Assembly (NCBI GenBank): GCA_905221605.1
Contig: CAJNDS010000125.1
Coordinates: 610,696-674,695 of the forward strand
From: Symbiodinium natans
Lineage: Eukaryota > Sar > Dinophyceae > Suessiales > Symbiodiniaceae
Direction: 5' to 3'
Length of the DNA stretch: 64,000 nucleotides
A program made the translations under genes and the position numbers. Below are positions 35,698-47,451 of the stretch, piece after piece. The notes under the pieces were generated by a model. The model did not search any database. It was not told where the DNA came from and worked only from the letters and a program-made list of their open reading frames with translations. Numbering within the stretch: position 1 is the first letter of the stretch; each line of letters begins with the position of its first letter.

Positions 35698-36956
35698 GTT
35701 TAGGGTTTAGGGTTTATAAGGTTTAGGGTTTAGGGTTTAGGGTTTAATTAGGGTTTAGGGTTTAGGGTGTAGGGTTTAGGGTTTAGGGTAGTTACATGGT
35801 CCCTTCATATGGTCCCTTACCTCCTTAGAAACCCCTTCATTTGTATAGGGTATATGAGGTACTAAGGGACCACGAAAATTCCCTTAGATTTGCGTTGCGT
35901 TTTGATTTTCATTGTTGTCTTGGGCAGGGGGGGGGGTAGGGTGTAGGGTGTTGGGTTGGTTAGGGTTTTAGGCGGAGGTGTGGGGCTTGGAGTTTGGGGG
36001 GATTTTGTACGGATGTGTTGGTGAAGCCCTTATAACCTTAAAGCCATTGTTGAGGGCATGTCCACTTTCGAATAATGATATCATGTAAGCGTGTCCACTT
36101 TGGACTTAAATTTGCTTCCCGTGGCCTGCAACTCGGATGTCTCTTTGTGGTGCGGCATGATCATGCTTACCTGCCTGTGCCGCTTATGGATGGTGATGAT
36201 CACGTAAACAACTCCTAAACCCTAAGCCCTAAACTCTACCTCTCAACCCCAAGCCCTTAACCCTAAACCCTGACCCCCCCCCCCGCCCCCAAAAAATTCT
36301 AATAATAGATAAGCAAATAGTAAAGGAACATTTCGTGAACTCTTGGGCTCACGGTGTGGGTGGAGTCAGAGAATTTGCCGTCGTAGTCCCTAACCTCCTA
36401 AACCTAGTCTCCTAAACCCTAAACCCTAAACCCTAAACCCTTTATAAACCCTAAACCCTAAACCCTAAACCCTAAACCCTAAACCCTAAACCCTAAACCC
36501 TAAACCCTAAACCCTAAACCCTAAACCCTAAACCCTAAACCCTAAACGGCGAGGCATGAGGGCCCTAGGCAGCTTCCCTCTCCTCGGCCGCCGTTGGGCG
36601 AGGCGCCTCGGAGGCGTGCATGGGTTGGGGGCTTGTTTGTTTTAGGGTTTTCGGTTTAGGGTTTAAAGTTTAGGGTTTTGGGGTGGGGGGTTTTTATGTG
36701 GCGGTTTCAGGGCGGCTGAAGGTTTACATGGGGCTTTGGGGGGGTTTGGGTTTTTGGCGGTAGCTGCAAGGGGGGCTGATCTGAGTCTTAAAACTCTAAA
36801 GAGTATTGTGGGTTCGTATAGGGATGGGCTAGGAAAAAGGCCCTTTTGGTGGTTTACTGGTGGTACATTCCTTAACCCTAAGCCCTGAACCCCGCACAGT
36901 TTAGTGGCGCTCGATCTCTTGGTTGCAGGGCCGCCGGTTTAGGGTTTAGGGTTCAG

Positions 36957-37057
36957 GGTTTATAGGGTTTAGGGTTTAGGGTTTAGGGTTTAGGGTTTAG
37001 GGTTTAGGGTTTAGGGTTTAGGGTTTAGGGTTTAGGGTTTAGGGTTTAGGGTTTAGA
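36957..37057 (+). repeat. Representative pure TTTAGGG array
   Basis: About 14 heptamers with one TATAGGG variant at the left. Typical size (50-130 bp) of the dozens of arrays in the window. Confidence 0.95.
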
Positions 37058-37290
37058 GGCTCAAGGCCCTTGGCAAGTTGCCTGTTAAGAAACTGGACTG
37101 GACTCTTGTATTCTACTTACTTAGTTTAGGGGTTAGGACGTGAGCTACCAAAGTAGGTTATATACATAATATATTTATATAACGAATAGCCACTGCTTAT
37201 ATCGTACCACAGTTATGGTAAAAGCTCAGATAAGGAGCGCTTTTTTTCTACAAGCAAGGCCGCACAGAGACGCGAACATTGAAAGTCGGC

Positions 37291-37341
<51 letters not shown>
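37291..37341 (+). repeat. (GAT)17 microsatellite
   Basis: 51 bp of uninterrupted GAT. Confidence 0.97.
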
Positions 37342-38097
37342 CCTGCTAATTCTTGGCTCTGGATGTCTCCAGATTGCCATCCAACCGAAACCGTAAACCC
37401 TCAGGCCTCAACCCTACCCTGAAACGCCGGCCCGAAACCCTAAACCCCTAAACCCCTAAACCCTTACACCCCTGAACCCCTAAACCCTAAACCCTAACCC
37501 CTCCCGCATCCTCCAAGCCTCATGCCGCCAGGGTCTCGAAGAATCGAGGGGGCCGCCCCCCTCTTCCCGCAGCCAGCCCACGAAAACGCGTGGGGCAAGG
37601 CGCAGGGTTGAGGGTTTAGGGTTTGGGGTTTGGGGTTTAGGGTTGAGGGTTGAGGGTTGAGGGTTGAGGGGGGTCAAAGACCGTCCCGAAGCCCCACGAC
37701 CCCAAGGCCGCCCCCCAAAAACAGCCTATAGGGTTCAGGGTTTAGGGTTTAGAGTTTTTTTCGTGTCAAACTTATGGGTTTCTGGGGTTAGGGTTTAGGA
37801 TTCAGGGTATAGGGCTTAGGGCTTAGGGATTTGGCGGGTTTAGGGTTTTAGGGGTTAGGTTGCGAGGGTGTTAGGACTGTAGGGTTTTGGGGTGCTAGGG
37901 TTGTAGGCTTTTAGGTCAACTCCCTGAAGTACGTCCCCTATGGAATTCGGCACCATTGTAGAAAGGATCCCCCAAAAGGACCCTAATGTGAGAACTATCC
38001 ACTCAATTAGGGTTTGGGGGTTCGGGTTAGGGCCACTTGAGTGTAGTTGCGGATACGGTTTAGGGTTTAGGGTTTAAAGTTTGCTTACGGCAACGTT

Positions 38098-38186
38098 CCA
38101 TGTACACATGGAGTATGTGCTTGGGCCTTAACGCCGTTCCCATACAGTAGCTCTAGGCCCAAGTATATACCATGTACGTACATGGA
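38098..38186 (+). repeat. Single inverted-repeat element
   Basis: CCATGTACACATGGAGTATG then TGCTTGGGCC at the left; GGCCCAAGTATATACCATGT then ACGTACATGG at the right. About 30-bp arms, 29-bp loop. Confidence 0.7.
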
Positions 38187-39630
38187 CCCTGAGTAGGGCT
38201 AGTTCCCCTCCTGACAACTCAGCAAGTATGCCCATATTGAAGATGCTTGGCCTTCGGGGATTTAGGGTTCAGGGTGTTGGGGGGTTGTAGTGACTCAGAT
38301 CCGTAGCTGCTTTTCGGCTTCATGGGTATCTCGTTGAGGTGAATCTAAATTTAACCAGGTGCAGATGTGCAGCCAAGTTTTGCTGTCCCGGGTACATGCA
38401 ACCGACCCTGCAACTTGTCTTCAGACACTAAGAGGTGGAAAAAAACCTCAGCCACAGCTTGAACCTAGGCCTTAATTACGCAGTCCGCAATCCTAAAAAC
38501 CTTGTCATTGCTGGCGCTCTTTCTTTCAACGACCATCGATGTGATACAGGACCCTACGAGCCTTGGACCCTCAACGCCGCCTGAACCTACAATCTGGGCA
38601 ACTCTCCTAGCCCCTAAACTATAAACCCTAAACTTGAAACCGTAAACCCTACACGGTAAACCCTAAACCCTAAACCCTAAACCCTAAACCCAAAACCCAA
38701 AACCTTAACCCTACACCCCAAACCCTCAACCGAGACTCACCTCGCCTGTCCTCTCAGCACGAGCCTTCCCCAAACCCGGCACTTCAAGGCTACGGGGCGT
38801 CTTCCGGAGAATCCGACGAAGGTGCAACAGGGTTTAGGGTTTAGGGTTTAGGGTTTAGGCTAGGCGGTTTTAGAACTCCGTTGCTTGAAGGTCCATGGGT
38901 TGCAGAACCTGACCCTCAGTCCTGGAAGCTTTACAATATGAGAAATCCTAGCTTACTGCAGTCCTTCTGACGTTGCTCGTGTTCGGAACTTTTGTTACCT
39001 AGTGCTCCCTAATCCCTTTAGGGCCTGCAGTTTAGGGTTTAGGGTTGAGGGTTTACTTGGGGTTTAGGGTTGAGGGCTTAGGGGTTTTAAGTTTTGGGTT
39101 TTGGGTCTAGTGAATCGACGAACTGCACCCAACACCCTAGGCCGCGATTGACTACACACTCTATCCAAGACCCTGAGAATCAGGCACCCTAGGCTCCATA
39201 CCCAAAACCCTCAACCCTCAACCCTCACGCTCAACCCCCTCAGCCCTCAACCCGCAACCCTCAACCCTCAACCCTCAACCCGCAACCCGCAACCCTCAAC
39301 CCCCAACCCCCAACCCTCAACCCTCAACCCTCAACCCTAAGCAGGCATCTCCCCACGCTGCCGCCCCCGAAGTGTAGAGCACTGCTCTCTGGCGTCAAGC
39401 AGCGGCCTGCCACAGGAGCACATAAGGAGGCCACTTCGGGCTTAGAGGGGTTTCGGGTTTAGGGTTTCGGGTTTAGGGTTTAGGGTTTAGGGTTTAGGGT
39501 TTAGGGTTTAGGGTGTCTTTCTTGCAGGGTGTTGTAGGGTGTTTTTTTTGGGGTTTCTGGGGTCTTTACGACGAAGGTATGGCCTGCTTTCGGGGGCTTT
39601 CCGGTTGACATTGCGGGCGAAAGCAGAGTC

Positions 39631-39754
39631 TACAGGGTGGGGCCCCCTTACTATACTAACTGTAGTTAAGGGACTTATAACCTAATTTAGGGTCCTTATA
39701 ACCCAATTTAGGGCCCTTATAACTCTACTTATAACTAGGGGGCCCCACCCTGTA
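39631..39754 (+). mobile_element. MITE family I, 124 bp
   Basis: Intact inverted ends and middle, same orientation as 8849-8972. Confidence 0.88.
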
Positions 39755-40113
39755 GAGGCCGCTTTAGGCTTGAAGGTTTAGGTCTCAGTGTTTCATAAAT
39801 GTATGTATCTACATACTTACATACATACGTACACTCAGAAGATTCTGGTTTGTTGTCTCATGTTTCTCGTTTGCAAGGTTTTTTTTTGGACTTCCTTTAG
39901 GCCTAAAGCTTGATTGTCGGGCTCCAGTATAGGGCCTGAGGCTTTTTCGGCTTTGCTTTAGGGTTTGTGATGGGGCTTAGGGTTTAGGGTTTAGGGTTTG
40001 GGGTTTGGGGTTTGGGGTTTAGGGTTTAGGGTTTAGGGTCTCTGGTGGGGCTTACAGTCCCCGAGTATCACCTGATCCCAAAGCCCTTTTCAAGCCAAGT
40101 TGAACTTCATCCT

Positions 40114-40210
40114 CGGGATGTTTCCCCTTATACTCGCAGTCCTTCATGGGGACTATAGTAATCCCCCTGTTACCATCCTATCAGGGACTGTTAGTATAAG
40201 TGGGAACCCC
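40114..40210 (+). mobile_element. MITE family II, diverged copy
   Basis: GGGATGTTTCCCCTTATACT and CAGTCCTTCAT at the left; GGGACTGTTAGTATAAGTGG at the right. Confidence 0.7.
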
Positions 40211-40436
40211 TAAACCCTAAACCCTAAACCCCAAAACCCGAAAGGCCCCAGGGGTGCGAATCGTTCTGAGAGGCGGCGCGAGACGCACGCGTCTCATCTG
40301 GTCGTGCCCGGGACAGTCTCCCAGGCTTCGTCCTGTGCAAGGGCATGTGAGTTTAAGGTTTAGGGTTTAGGGTTTAGGGTTTCGGGTTTAGGGTTTAGGG
40401 TTAGGGTTTAGGGCATGTGAGTTTAGGGTTTAGGGT

Positions 40437-40497
40437 TGGGATGTTCACCCTTTTCCAAGCAGTCCTTAAGGGGCATTATAGTACCCCGTATGATAAT
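40437..40497 (+). mobile_element. MITE family II, left half only
   Basis: TTGGGATGTTCACCC and CAGTCCTTAAGGGGCATTAT match the left arm; no right arm follows. Confidence 0.6.
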
Positions 40498-40750
40498 CAC
40501 TCGGGTTAGGGTTTATCCGGTTTAGGGGTTAGGGCCGATTAGGACATCTTGAATGGTGTTCGGGAGGTTTTTTTTGGGATTCAAGGCTTCTCCCTACACC
40601 TAAACCCTATACACCCTACACCTTCAACCCTAAACCCCAAGCACTGGTCTTGCAACCTTAAACTCTGCGGCGTTTCAAATCTCAAGCTCTTAGGAGATTA
40701 GGGTTTAGGGTTTAGGGTTTAGGGTTGGTGCAGAAAGTGCCTGCGCGCAG

Positions 40751-40790
40751 GCGTCGCGGAGCTCCTCGCACTCAACGAGCCCACGTCGAG
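40751..40790 (+). CDS. Candidate orphan exon
   Basis: 40 nt between a GCGCAG acceptor and a possible GC donor, frame GVAELLALNEPTSR. The size and GC donor resemble the certain micro-exons of this window; family unknown. Confidence 0.25.
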
Positions 40791-40886
40791 GCAGCCGTGT
40801 GTTAGATGTTTTCGGATGTGGAGTCAGGGTTTAGGTTTAGGGTCTAGGGTCCAGGGTTTAGGGTTGGCTACCTAGTCCCTAAGCCC

Positions 40887-41024
40887 TACTTGGAGGTTCA
40901 TGGTACTTCTTACCGTAGCCAGTTATAACTGTACTTGTAACCCACTGATAAGCCACTAAAGTGCCCGAATATGGTTTGTAAGTACAGTTATAATTGGTGA
41001 ATGAGTGCCATGTACCTCCAAGTA
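40887..41024 (+). mobile_element. MITE family III
   Basis: Left end TACTTGGAGGTTCATGGTAC, right end CCATGTACCTCCAAGTA; inner arms AGTTATAACTGTACTTGTAA and GTAAGTACAGTTATAATTGG. Confidence 0.8.
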
Positions 41025-41703
41025 AACCCAGAAACCCAAGACCCATGATTTAGGCCAGTTGTGGTCGTACCTTAAACCCTAAACCCCAAGCCCTGCACCC
41101 TAAACCCTAAACCCTCAGCCCTAAAATAAAACCTTAAGCCCAATCTTTCCACCCCGACTGAAAGCCTGGATTATCCGCATGGTTTGCAGGGTTTGTGTGG
41201 TTTGCAAAATTTGCAGCGATTATAGGGTGGCTGTTACAAAGTTTATAGGGTTTTACAGGGTTTACAGGGTCTACAGGGCTTATAGGGTTTTCAGGGCTTA
41301 TAGGGTTTAGAGGGTCTAGGGCTATAGGGCACCAGGGACCTACACAAGGTATAGGAGATATAGGATGTGTCCCTCTACCCTTTTTCCTGTTTCTTGGGGC
41401 TACGGGTAACCCTAAACCCTAAACCCTAAACCCTAAACCCTAAACCCTAAACGTGCCTGAGGTGGTCTAGGGTTTAGGGCTTGACCTGTCTCTTTTTTGT
41501 GCGAGTTTGGCTCTGGCGTTTCAAGGGATTGCGGTCATGTCCGTGGTGCGACATGGACGGCGATCGAAAGGTACTGCTCCCTGGGTCCCTCTCGGAACCA
41601 AGTGCTTGGGGTTTAGGGTTTAGGGTTTAGGGTTTAGGATTTAGGATTTAGGGTTTAGGGTTTAGGGTTTAGGGTTTAGGGTTTATTATTTAGGGTTTAG
41701 GGT

Positions 41704-41960
41704 TTAGGGTTTAGGGATCACCGTCGCACCTGGATCGCTGGCGACCATGGTCGACAACAACGTCTGGGCAGGATCCTCTTCGAAATCTCGAGCCCCGATG
41801 GCGGTGCGGCGGTTGAAGAGGCGAGGGCCGTCTTCATGCAGCGGCGTGCATAGGATCCGAGAAAGCCAAACGCCTCGCCGAGATCGGCCCCAAGGCGAAA
41901 GTTGAAGAGTTGACACGATCGGAAATCGGATTCGTTTACGAGTCTACGAGGCATTCAGCG
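41704..41960. other. Unique coding-like island, strand unclear
   Basis: GC-rich, not repeat. The + strand reads GRILFEISSPDGGAAVEEAR then AVFMQRRA-stop. The - strand has 70- and 78-codon frames. Neither is recognised, and one of the two is presumably a shadow. Confidence 0.3.
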
Positions 41961-42486
41961 ATGTCCGGGGTGCCGTCTCCTTTCTCTTCGGCTGGTGCCC
42001 ATTGTGGGCCTTGGGCCGGTGCAGGACAAACCTCAAGGAAATGTTCACCACCCAAACTCTAAACCTCATAACTCATAAGGCCAAAGCCCTCAGCCCCTCA
42101 GCCTTGAACCTTCAAACTCCAAACCCTAACCTCCTCGTTTGGTAGAGAAATTGCCCTAATTAAACTCAACCCTAAACCCTCAAATCTGAACCCTGAACCC
42201 TGAACCCTGTAACCCTAAGCCCAAAACCAAGCCACCTTTCCTGCGACTTTTCCGCGCCCCTGCGCAGTGCCGCGCCCGCCCGGCACGCAATCCTGCCCTG
42301 TGGAGGCCGTGGGCTTCGGGCATTTAGGGTTTCTTTGGGGCTTAGGGTTTAGGGCTTAGGGTTTAGGGCTCAGGGTTAGGGTTTGGGGTTTAGGATTTAG
42401 GGTTTAGGGCTTTTCAAGGTTGGGATAATCTCCCCCTAAGGTTTTCAGGGCCAGGACATGTGAGTTTAGGGTTTAGGGCTTGTAGG

Positions 42487-42588
42487 GTTGGGATGTTCCC
42501 CTTATACTAACAGTCCTTAATAGGGATTATGGTAGGGGGTAAAATGTTTCCTATTAAGGACTGTTAGTATAGGGGGGAACATCCCAAC
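42487..42588 (+). mobile_element. MITE family II, near-perfect hairpin, 102 bp
   Basis: Left arm GTTGGGATGTTCCCC, then TTATACTAACAGTCCTTAAT; the right arm is its inverse, ending GGGGAACATCCCAAC. The short loop holds GGGATTATGGTAGGGGG. Confidence 0.85.
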
Positions 42589-42987
42589 TCTTCGGGTTTA
42601 CAAAAAGGGAGATAAAATCCCGCAGAGGGGTGTGGGCTTAGGCTGTGTCTGGGGTTTATGGGGTTCAAGGCCTTTGCTTAAGGCTTATACGAACCCGAAA
42701 CCCCAAACACCCAACCACCAAACCCCAAACCCCAAGCCTTAAGCCTCAAACCCCAGACCTTAAACCCTAAACATCTTCTAACCCTAAACCCTAAACCCTA
42801 AACCCTAAACCCTATAGGGTTTAGGGTATCTGGGGTTGTGGGTAGGGTCAAGGGATCGGATTGACAGTTGTTGGGGTTTCTAGCAGGGCCTTGTTAGAAG
42901 GTCCGGGCTCTGGTGGAAGGTTTAGGGCTTAGGGCCTTAGGGTTTAGGGTTTAGGGTTTAGGGTTTAGGGTTTAGGGCTTAGGGCCT

Positions 42988-43111
42988 TACAGGGTGGGGC
43001 CCCCTAGTTATAAGTGGAGTTATAAGGGCCCTAAATTGGGCTATAAGGACCCTAAGTTAGGTTATAAGTCCCTTAACTACAGTTAGTATAGTAAGGGGGC
43101 CCCACCCTGTA
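42988..43111 (-). mobile_element. MITE family I, 124 bp, reverse orientation
   Basis: Intact inverted ends; inserted directly after a TTAGGGCC tract. Confidence 0.88.
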
Positions 43112-44198
43112 GGGTTTACAGTGTAGGGTCTACGGTTTAGGGTTAGCGTAGGGCCGCAGGTTTGTCTTGGTGGGTGCCGTCTTCTGGCGCTGACCTACCG
43201 TACGAGCTTCGGTTGGCTGGCCACGCAGACCTGTGGTGCTGCAGCGTGTGCGAGCTCACCTTCACGTGGATGTCTGTGTAAAAGACCAGACCATGTGCTG
43301 GAAGTCTGGCCCAAGTCATAAGTCGTTGTGGAGAGGAGTCTTTCTTCCTGTTCTTCTTGAAGGAGATGTCCTGGGCACACAAGCAAGAAATCTCGAATGT
43401 CCCACAAAATCACCCTGCACCCCTAACTCTGAATCTGAGGGCTGAGGGCCGGTTGCGGTTCGTAGGCTTCAAGATTTTCCCGAACTCGGCCCTCTGCATT
43501 TAGCAACGCGTCTCACGCTGCCGTTGAGGGTTGAGGGCTTTATAGTAGGGTTTGGCGCTTTATAGGGTTTAGGCGCAGCGTTGGCGCTGCGTTTTTTTTA
43601 AAGGCTTTTCGGAGGCGTGCAAACTGTAAAGCAGCCGGTTTCTACTGATGTCCGTGTGAGCCACCCTAATTACACCCTACAACCCCCAATTAAACCACAA
43701 ACCCTAAGCCCTGGACCCTTGAGTTAGAAGCAGCTTTGCCAGGATTATGGAGGTTTCAAGCGCCCGGGCGTCGGCTGCAAATATGGAGGCGGCCATGAGC
43801 GGTTAGGGTTTGTAGGGTTTGGGGTTTAGGATTTAGGGTTTGGGGTTTAGGGCTTAGGGTTTAGGCTATAGGGTCATTGCTTGCTTTGTTGAAAACTGTG
43901 GTCCTACAACCCTAAGCCTAAACCTTGAACCCTGCAACCCTCCCTAACGGGAAACCCTAGAGCCTTGCTAAGAATCAGCAAGGCTCGAAACTTCCATCCG
44001 GTTCCATAGCTCAGCCTAGATAGTGCAGAACTCGGGCCCAAAGCTACTATGTCATGTAGGAACCGCAGTGGGCGTGCAGGATCATACGAAGCAGCCTGCC
44101 CTAGACCCCAAACCTAAACCCTAAACCCTGAACCCAAAACCTTACAAAACCTAAGCCCTAAACCGCATGTAAAGCACCCAAAGGATACTGGCGGTTCG

Positions 44199-44280
44199 CT
44201 AAAATAGGTCCCCTTTTAGGGCCCCCATATCGTATGGAACCTTACATAAAGGGCCCCGAAAAGGGACCCTAATTTTAACG
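44199..44280 (+). repeat. Single inverted-repeat element
   Basis: CTAAAATAGGTCCCCTTTTA with GGGCCC at the left pairs with GGGCCC, CGAAAAGGGACCCTAATTTT at the right. Confidence 0.7.
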
Positions 44281-44316
44281 CTACGCGACCCGCCTCGGCC
44301 CGGCCCAGCGCATCCG

Positions 44317-44694
44317 CAAACCCTAAACCCTAAACCCTAAACCCTAAACCCTAAACCCTAAACCCTAAACCCTAAACCCTAAACCCTAAACCCTAAACCC
44401 TAAACCCTAAACCCTAAACCCTAAACCCTAAACCCCCTAAACCCCCTAAACCCTAAACCCTAAACCTAACCCTAAACCCTAAACCCTAAACCCTAAACCC
44501 AGCCGCCCTAGCCTTAAACCCCAAACCCTAGCCCCCTAAACCCTAAACCCTAAACCCTAAACCCGAAACCCGAAACCCGAAACCTAAACCCTAAACCCTA
44601 AACCCCAAACCCTAAACCCTAAACCCTAAACCCTAAACCCTAAACCCTAAACCCTAAACCCTAAACCCTAAACCCTAAACCCTAAACCCTAAAC
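44317..44694 (-). repeat. Longest CCCTAAA cluster, next to the retroelement
   Basis: Two arrays (44317-44482 and 44530-44694) separated by a short GCCCTAGCC island, with CCCGAAA and CCCCCTAAA variants. About 125 bp before the retroelement's left end. Confidence 0.93.
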
Positions 44695-44892
44695 CAACCC
44701 GGCGCCCTCAACCCTCTTGGCCTGGCAGGCCTGGGCACGTCGGAACAATCGACATTTGCCGCAGGCGCTGCGCTGGGGTAGACACCCGAAGCCGGGTGGG
44801 GGTTCCGGGTTTAGGGTTGAACCCCATATTCCTGCTGTGTTTTGCGTGTCGTGCTGCATGTAAACCAGCTCGCAAAGAAAATGCTAAAGGGA

Positions 44893-45165
44893 TTAATTAG
44901 CAGCTGAAAGCAAGGAAGCACGCACGGCCTCTTCCAACACTGACCAATTCATGCTCTGTGCATCTGGCTCCAGCTGCACTCCGGACCGGCCTGCTACCGA
45001 AGCTTTCCTGAAAACATGTTGAGCATAAGTTCTGGCCATATCCCTGCGCTGTTTTGAAGGTGAAGCTCGACTCACCCGTGTCTTGGGGATGTACCCTCGG
45101 GTTGGGTGCAGAAGAGGCATGGGGGCAGTCGGAAAAGTGCAGCTGCAAACCTTGGCGGAAACCAT
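44893..45165 (-). CDS. Open frame at the left end of the retroelement, opposite strand
   Basis: 90 codons, reading in part RDMARTYAQHVFRKASVAG and SMNWSVLEEAVRASLLSAAN. Its composition is protein-like and there is no repeat in it, but no family was recognised. It may be an antisense shadow of the element's 5' region. Confidence 0.2.
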   Translation of the reverse strand: MVSAKVCSCTFPTAPMPLLHPTRGYIPKTRVSRASPSKQRRDMARTYAQHVFRKASVAGRSGVQLEPDAQSMNWSVLEEAVRASLLSAAN

Positions 45166-45235
45166 TGAACTCCAAGGAGCAGCTCACATCAACATCCCAA
45201 CTGTCGCCAGTCCATGGCAACACCACGCTTTCTGC

Positions 45236-45690
45236 ACATGTTGGGGCTTGAAGCCAGCATTTACAGGGGCACAGCTGCGCGGCCTGTCATCCCCGTCTGT
45301 GTGTGCTGCCGTTCTGCAAACACTCCCTGGGCCCGTGAGGGAATGGGACTTCCATTCTGAATTGACATGCCCGCGCTCTTTTGCAAATTTGCTGCTAAAC
45401 GCGTGTGTTGCGGCTTTGAACTTCCTCGCCATGGACCTCAAACTCAGCCGGGGTGCTCATCCGCACTGCCCGCGGCATACTTCGGCACAGGTGGCTGTAA
45501 TAGACCATGTGGCGCGCAGAGTGGCAAGGTTCGCTACGACGCTGAAGATGGGATGGCGTGGATGTTTTTCCTGCAAATCCGCTTTCGATGAGTTTGAGGG
45601 TGAGCCAGACGGGAAGTACCCTGTGTTACAAGCCGATGCAGTGGATCTGCCTGTGCGAGCCGGGACATGCGATCCTGGCGAGCTCATTCC
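45236..45690 (+). pseudogene. Upstream part of the retroelement polyprotein in a shifted frame
   Basis: The frame open from 45083 reads protein-like (GLKPAFTGAQLRGLSSPSV..., ADAVDLPVRAGTCDPGELIP) up to about 45690. The downstream frame then takes over with RELFEAVSNPDDIF and RDEYVKL. The switch near CTCATTCCC (45683-45691) means a small indel, a programmed shift or a sequencing error. The open frame continuing to 46369 is a shadow of the RT frame. Confidence 0.55.
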
Positions 45691-47451
45691 CGCGAGCTTT
45701 TCGAAGCGGTGTCTAATCCTGACGACATTTTCGCCGGGCACACGAGCTTGGACTGCAGCCCGCCGGCCCGTTCAGGAGAACGTCGCGATGAGTACGTCAA
45801 GCTTGTGGCTCAGCAGCTGGAGTGCGGAAAGACGCGTCTTCATCAAACGGTCCGGGCAGTGGGAGACGTTTTTGCAGTCAGCAAGAAGGAAGGTCGGCAA
45901 CGTGAGGTGTGGAATGGCTCTTCTGTTTCTGCCTGCGCTGCAAAGCCTCCAGCTCCGCTTTTCTTGGCCAACCCAAGTTGCTTCGTTGACCTGGTCTTCG
46001 ACGGCGCCCAGGAGGTTTTCATGTCAAAACGTGATGTTCACACATGTTTCGACGTGCTCAAAGCCCCGACCGCTATGCAGTCCTGGTTTGGTAGACCCCC
46101 AGTATCGCTGCGCGAACTTTGTTTGGTCAGTGGGAAATCTGCAACCCATTTTCGGGACTATGTCGTGGACGACCAGGCCCAGCGGACTGCCATTCATCCG
46201 GATGCTATGTTGTTTCCTGCTAGCACAGTGTGGCCCATGGGTTTTAGCTGGTCTTCGTGCGTTGCTCAGGCATGCACTGTTGCTTGTTGCTTGGAGGCTG
46301 GGGTTGCTGAGGAGAACTTCCTGTCCATGGATGTGCCACCAAGCAATGGTGTTGAAGCGTGTGGTGTAGCCACTGACGACACGTTCTTCATTCACAAGGA
46401 CAGGCTCTTGGGGGCACAGCGCTTACAGAGATTGGATGCAGCTATGGAAAAGCATGGAATGCCCAAAAACTGTTCCAAAGATGTGACACTGCAAGAAAGC
46501 ATGACCGCCTTGGGGTGCGAATTGTCTTCACGCCCGGGCGCTGTGGAACCCAGCGCCTCCAAGTTGGCGCCATTGTTCGCAGCTTTGTTGGACGTGACTG
46601 TGAGGAAACGGGCAAGTCCTTGGGGCATGAATCGGGCCCTTGGTGTGGAGCAATGGTTTTGCTTACTGTCGCGCCCCTTCTTCAGCGTTTTCAACGACGT
46701 GTACGACTTTGTTCGCAGGGAACCCCCAAGGGAGGAGCGTGCAGTGCCGCCCAGCGTTTGCGCGGAGTTGTCAGTTGCAACCTTCTTGATGCCGCTGCTT
46801 GGAGCAGATCTGACTCGACAATTTCTGCCTTTTATTGTGGCAAGTGATGCTTCTCCGGATTTCGGCTTTGGTGTGTGCTTCATGGACTGCCCCAAGGGCA
46901 TCGCTGAACAAGTTGGAGCATTGGCTGAGCGGCGGGGTGACTTCGTCAAGCTATATCCCGGACCCAACGAGCCTGAGCGCGAAGACCGCATAGGCAGTCC
47001 ACATTTACTGCCGTTTGAACAGCGGCAGTTCAGGATTGCCATCAGCAGCCGTGCGCAGCACAAGGCGCACTCCAGTGCCCTGGAAGCTCATGCTGTTCTT
47101 TTGGCTTTGAAATGGGTTTTACGCAAGGCATCGAATTTCCATCACAGGTTGGCTTTGCTTGTCGACGCCAAGGCCGTGCTAGGTGCTTTGAGCAAAGGCA
47201 GGACGTCAGCTGGCGGCATCCGAGGGGTGCTGCGACACATCGGAGCTCTTTTGTTAGCAACGAACACACTCCTTCGGCCAGTGTACGTTCCGACGGAGCA
47301 CAACCCAGCTGATGCCCCATCCCGTGGCAAGCGGCGAAGAGCACGTCGTGTCAAGCAGTCCTCAGCAACTTCAAGGGTTTCGCGCTTTCAGAGGCAGATG
47401 TTGTCTCTGGCACGCGGGGTTGCCAAACTTGAAAAAGCCGGGGCCCTTTAG
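45667..47451 (+). CDS. Reverse transcriptase-RNase H polyprotein of the retroelement
   Basis: The 594-codon frame shows RT motifs in order: SKRDVHTCFDVL (motif A, catalytic Asp), PMGFSWSSCVAQ (motif B) and VATDDTFFIHKD (motif C, the DD pair). RNase H follows with IVASDASPDFGFGVCF (Asp), SSALEAHAVLLALKWVL (Glu), LALLVDAKAVLGALSKG (Asp) and VPTEHNPADAPSRG. The ending NPADxxSR is typical of DIRS and Ty3-type RNase H. The real protein begins earlier in another frame (see the 45236-45690 entry), so the first Met here is probably not the start. A short basic tail (GKRRRARR) precedes the stop. Confidence 0.85.
   Translation: MRSWRAHSRELFEAVSNPDDIFAGHTSLDCSPPARSGERRDEYVKLVAQQLECGKTRLHQTVRAVGDVFAVSKKEGRQREVWNGSSVSACAAKPPAPLFLANPSCFVDLVFDGAQEVFMSKRDVHTCFDVLKAPTAMQSWFGRPPVSLRELCLVSGKSATHFRDYVVDDQAQRTAIHPDAMLFPASTVWPMGFSWSSCVAQACTVACCLEAGVAEENFLSMDVPPSNGVEACGVATDDTFFIHKDRLLGAQRLQRLDAAMEKHGMPKNCSKDVTLQESMTALGCELSSRPGAVEPSASKLAPLFAALLDVTVRKRASPWGMNRALGVEQWFCLLSRPFFSVFNDVYDFVRREPPREERAVPPSVCAELSVATFLMPLLGADLTRQFLPFIVASDASPDFGFGVCFMDCPKGIAEQVGALAERRGDFVKLYPGPNEPEREDRIGSPHLLPFEQRQFRIAISSRAQHKAHSSALEAHAVLLALKWVLRKASNFHHRLALLVDAKAVLGALSKGRTSAGGIRGVLRHIGALLLATNTLLRPVYVPTEHNPADAPSRGKRRRARRVKQSSATSRVSRFQRQMLSLARGVAKLEKAGAL

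Larger units (their letters stand above)
33000..44818. other. Long repeat-dominated stretch, no recognised gene
   Basis: TTTAGGG/CCCTAAA arrays (for example 36415-36547, 36957-37057, 44317-44482, 44530-44694), CCCTCAA block (39207-39340), (GAT)17 at 37291-37341, three family I MITEs and several other inverted-repeat elements. Small coding-like islands lie at 34190-34262, 35605-35697, 36545-36620, 40751-40790 and 41704-41960. It may be one large intron of the MFS gene, but that is not shown. Confidence 0.6.
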
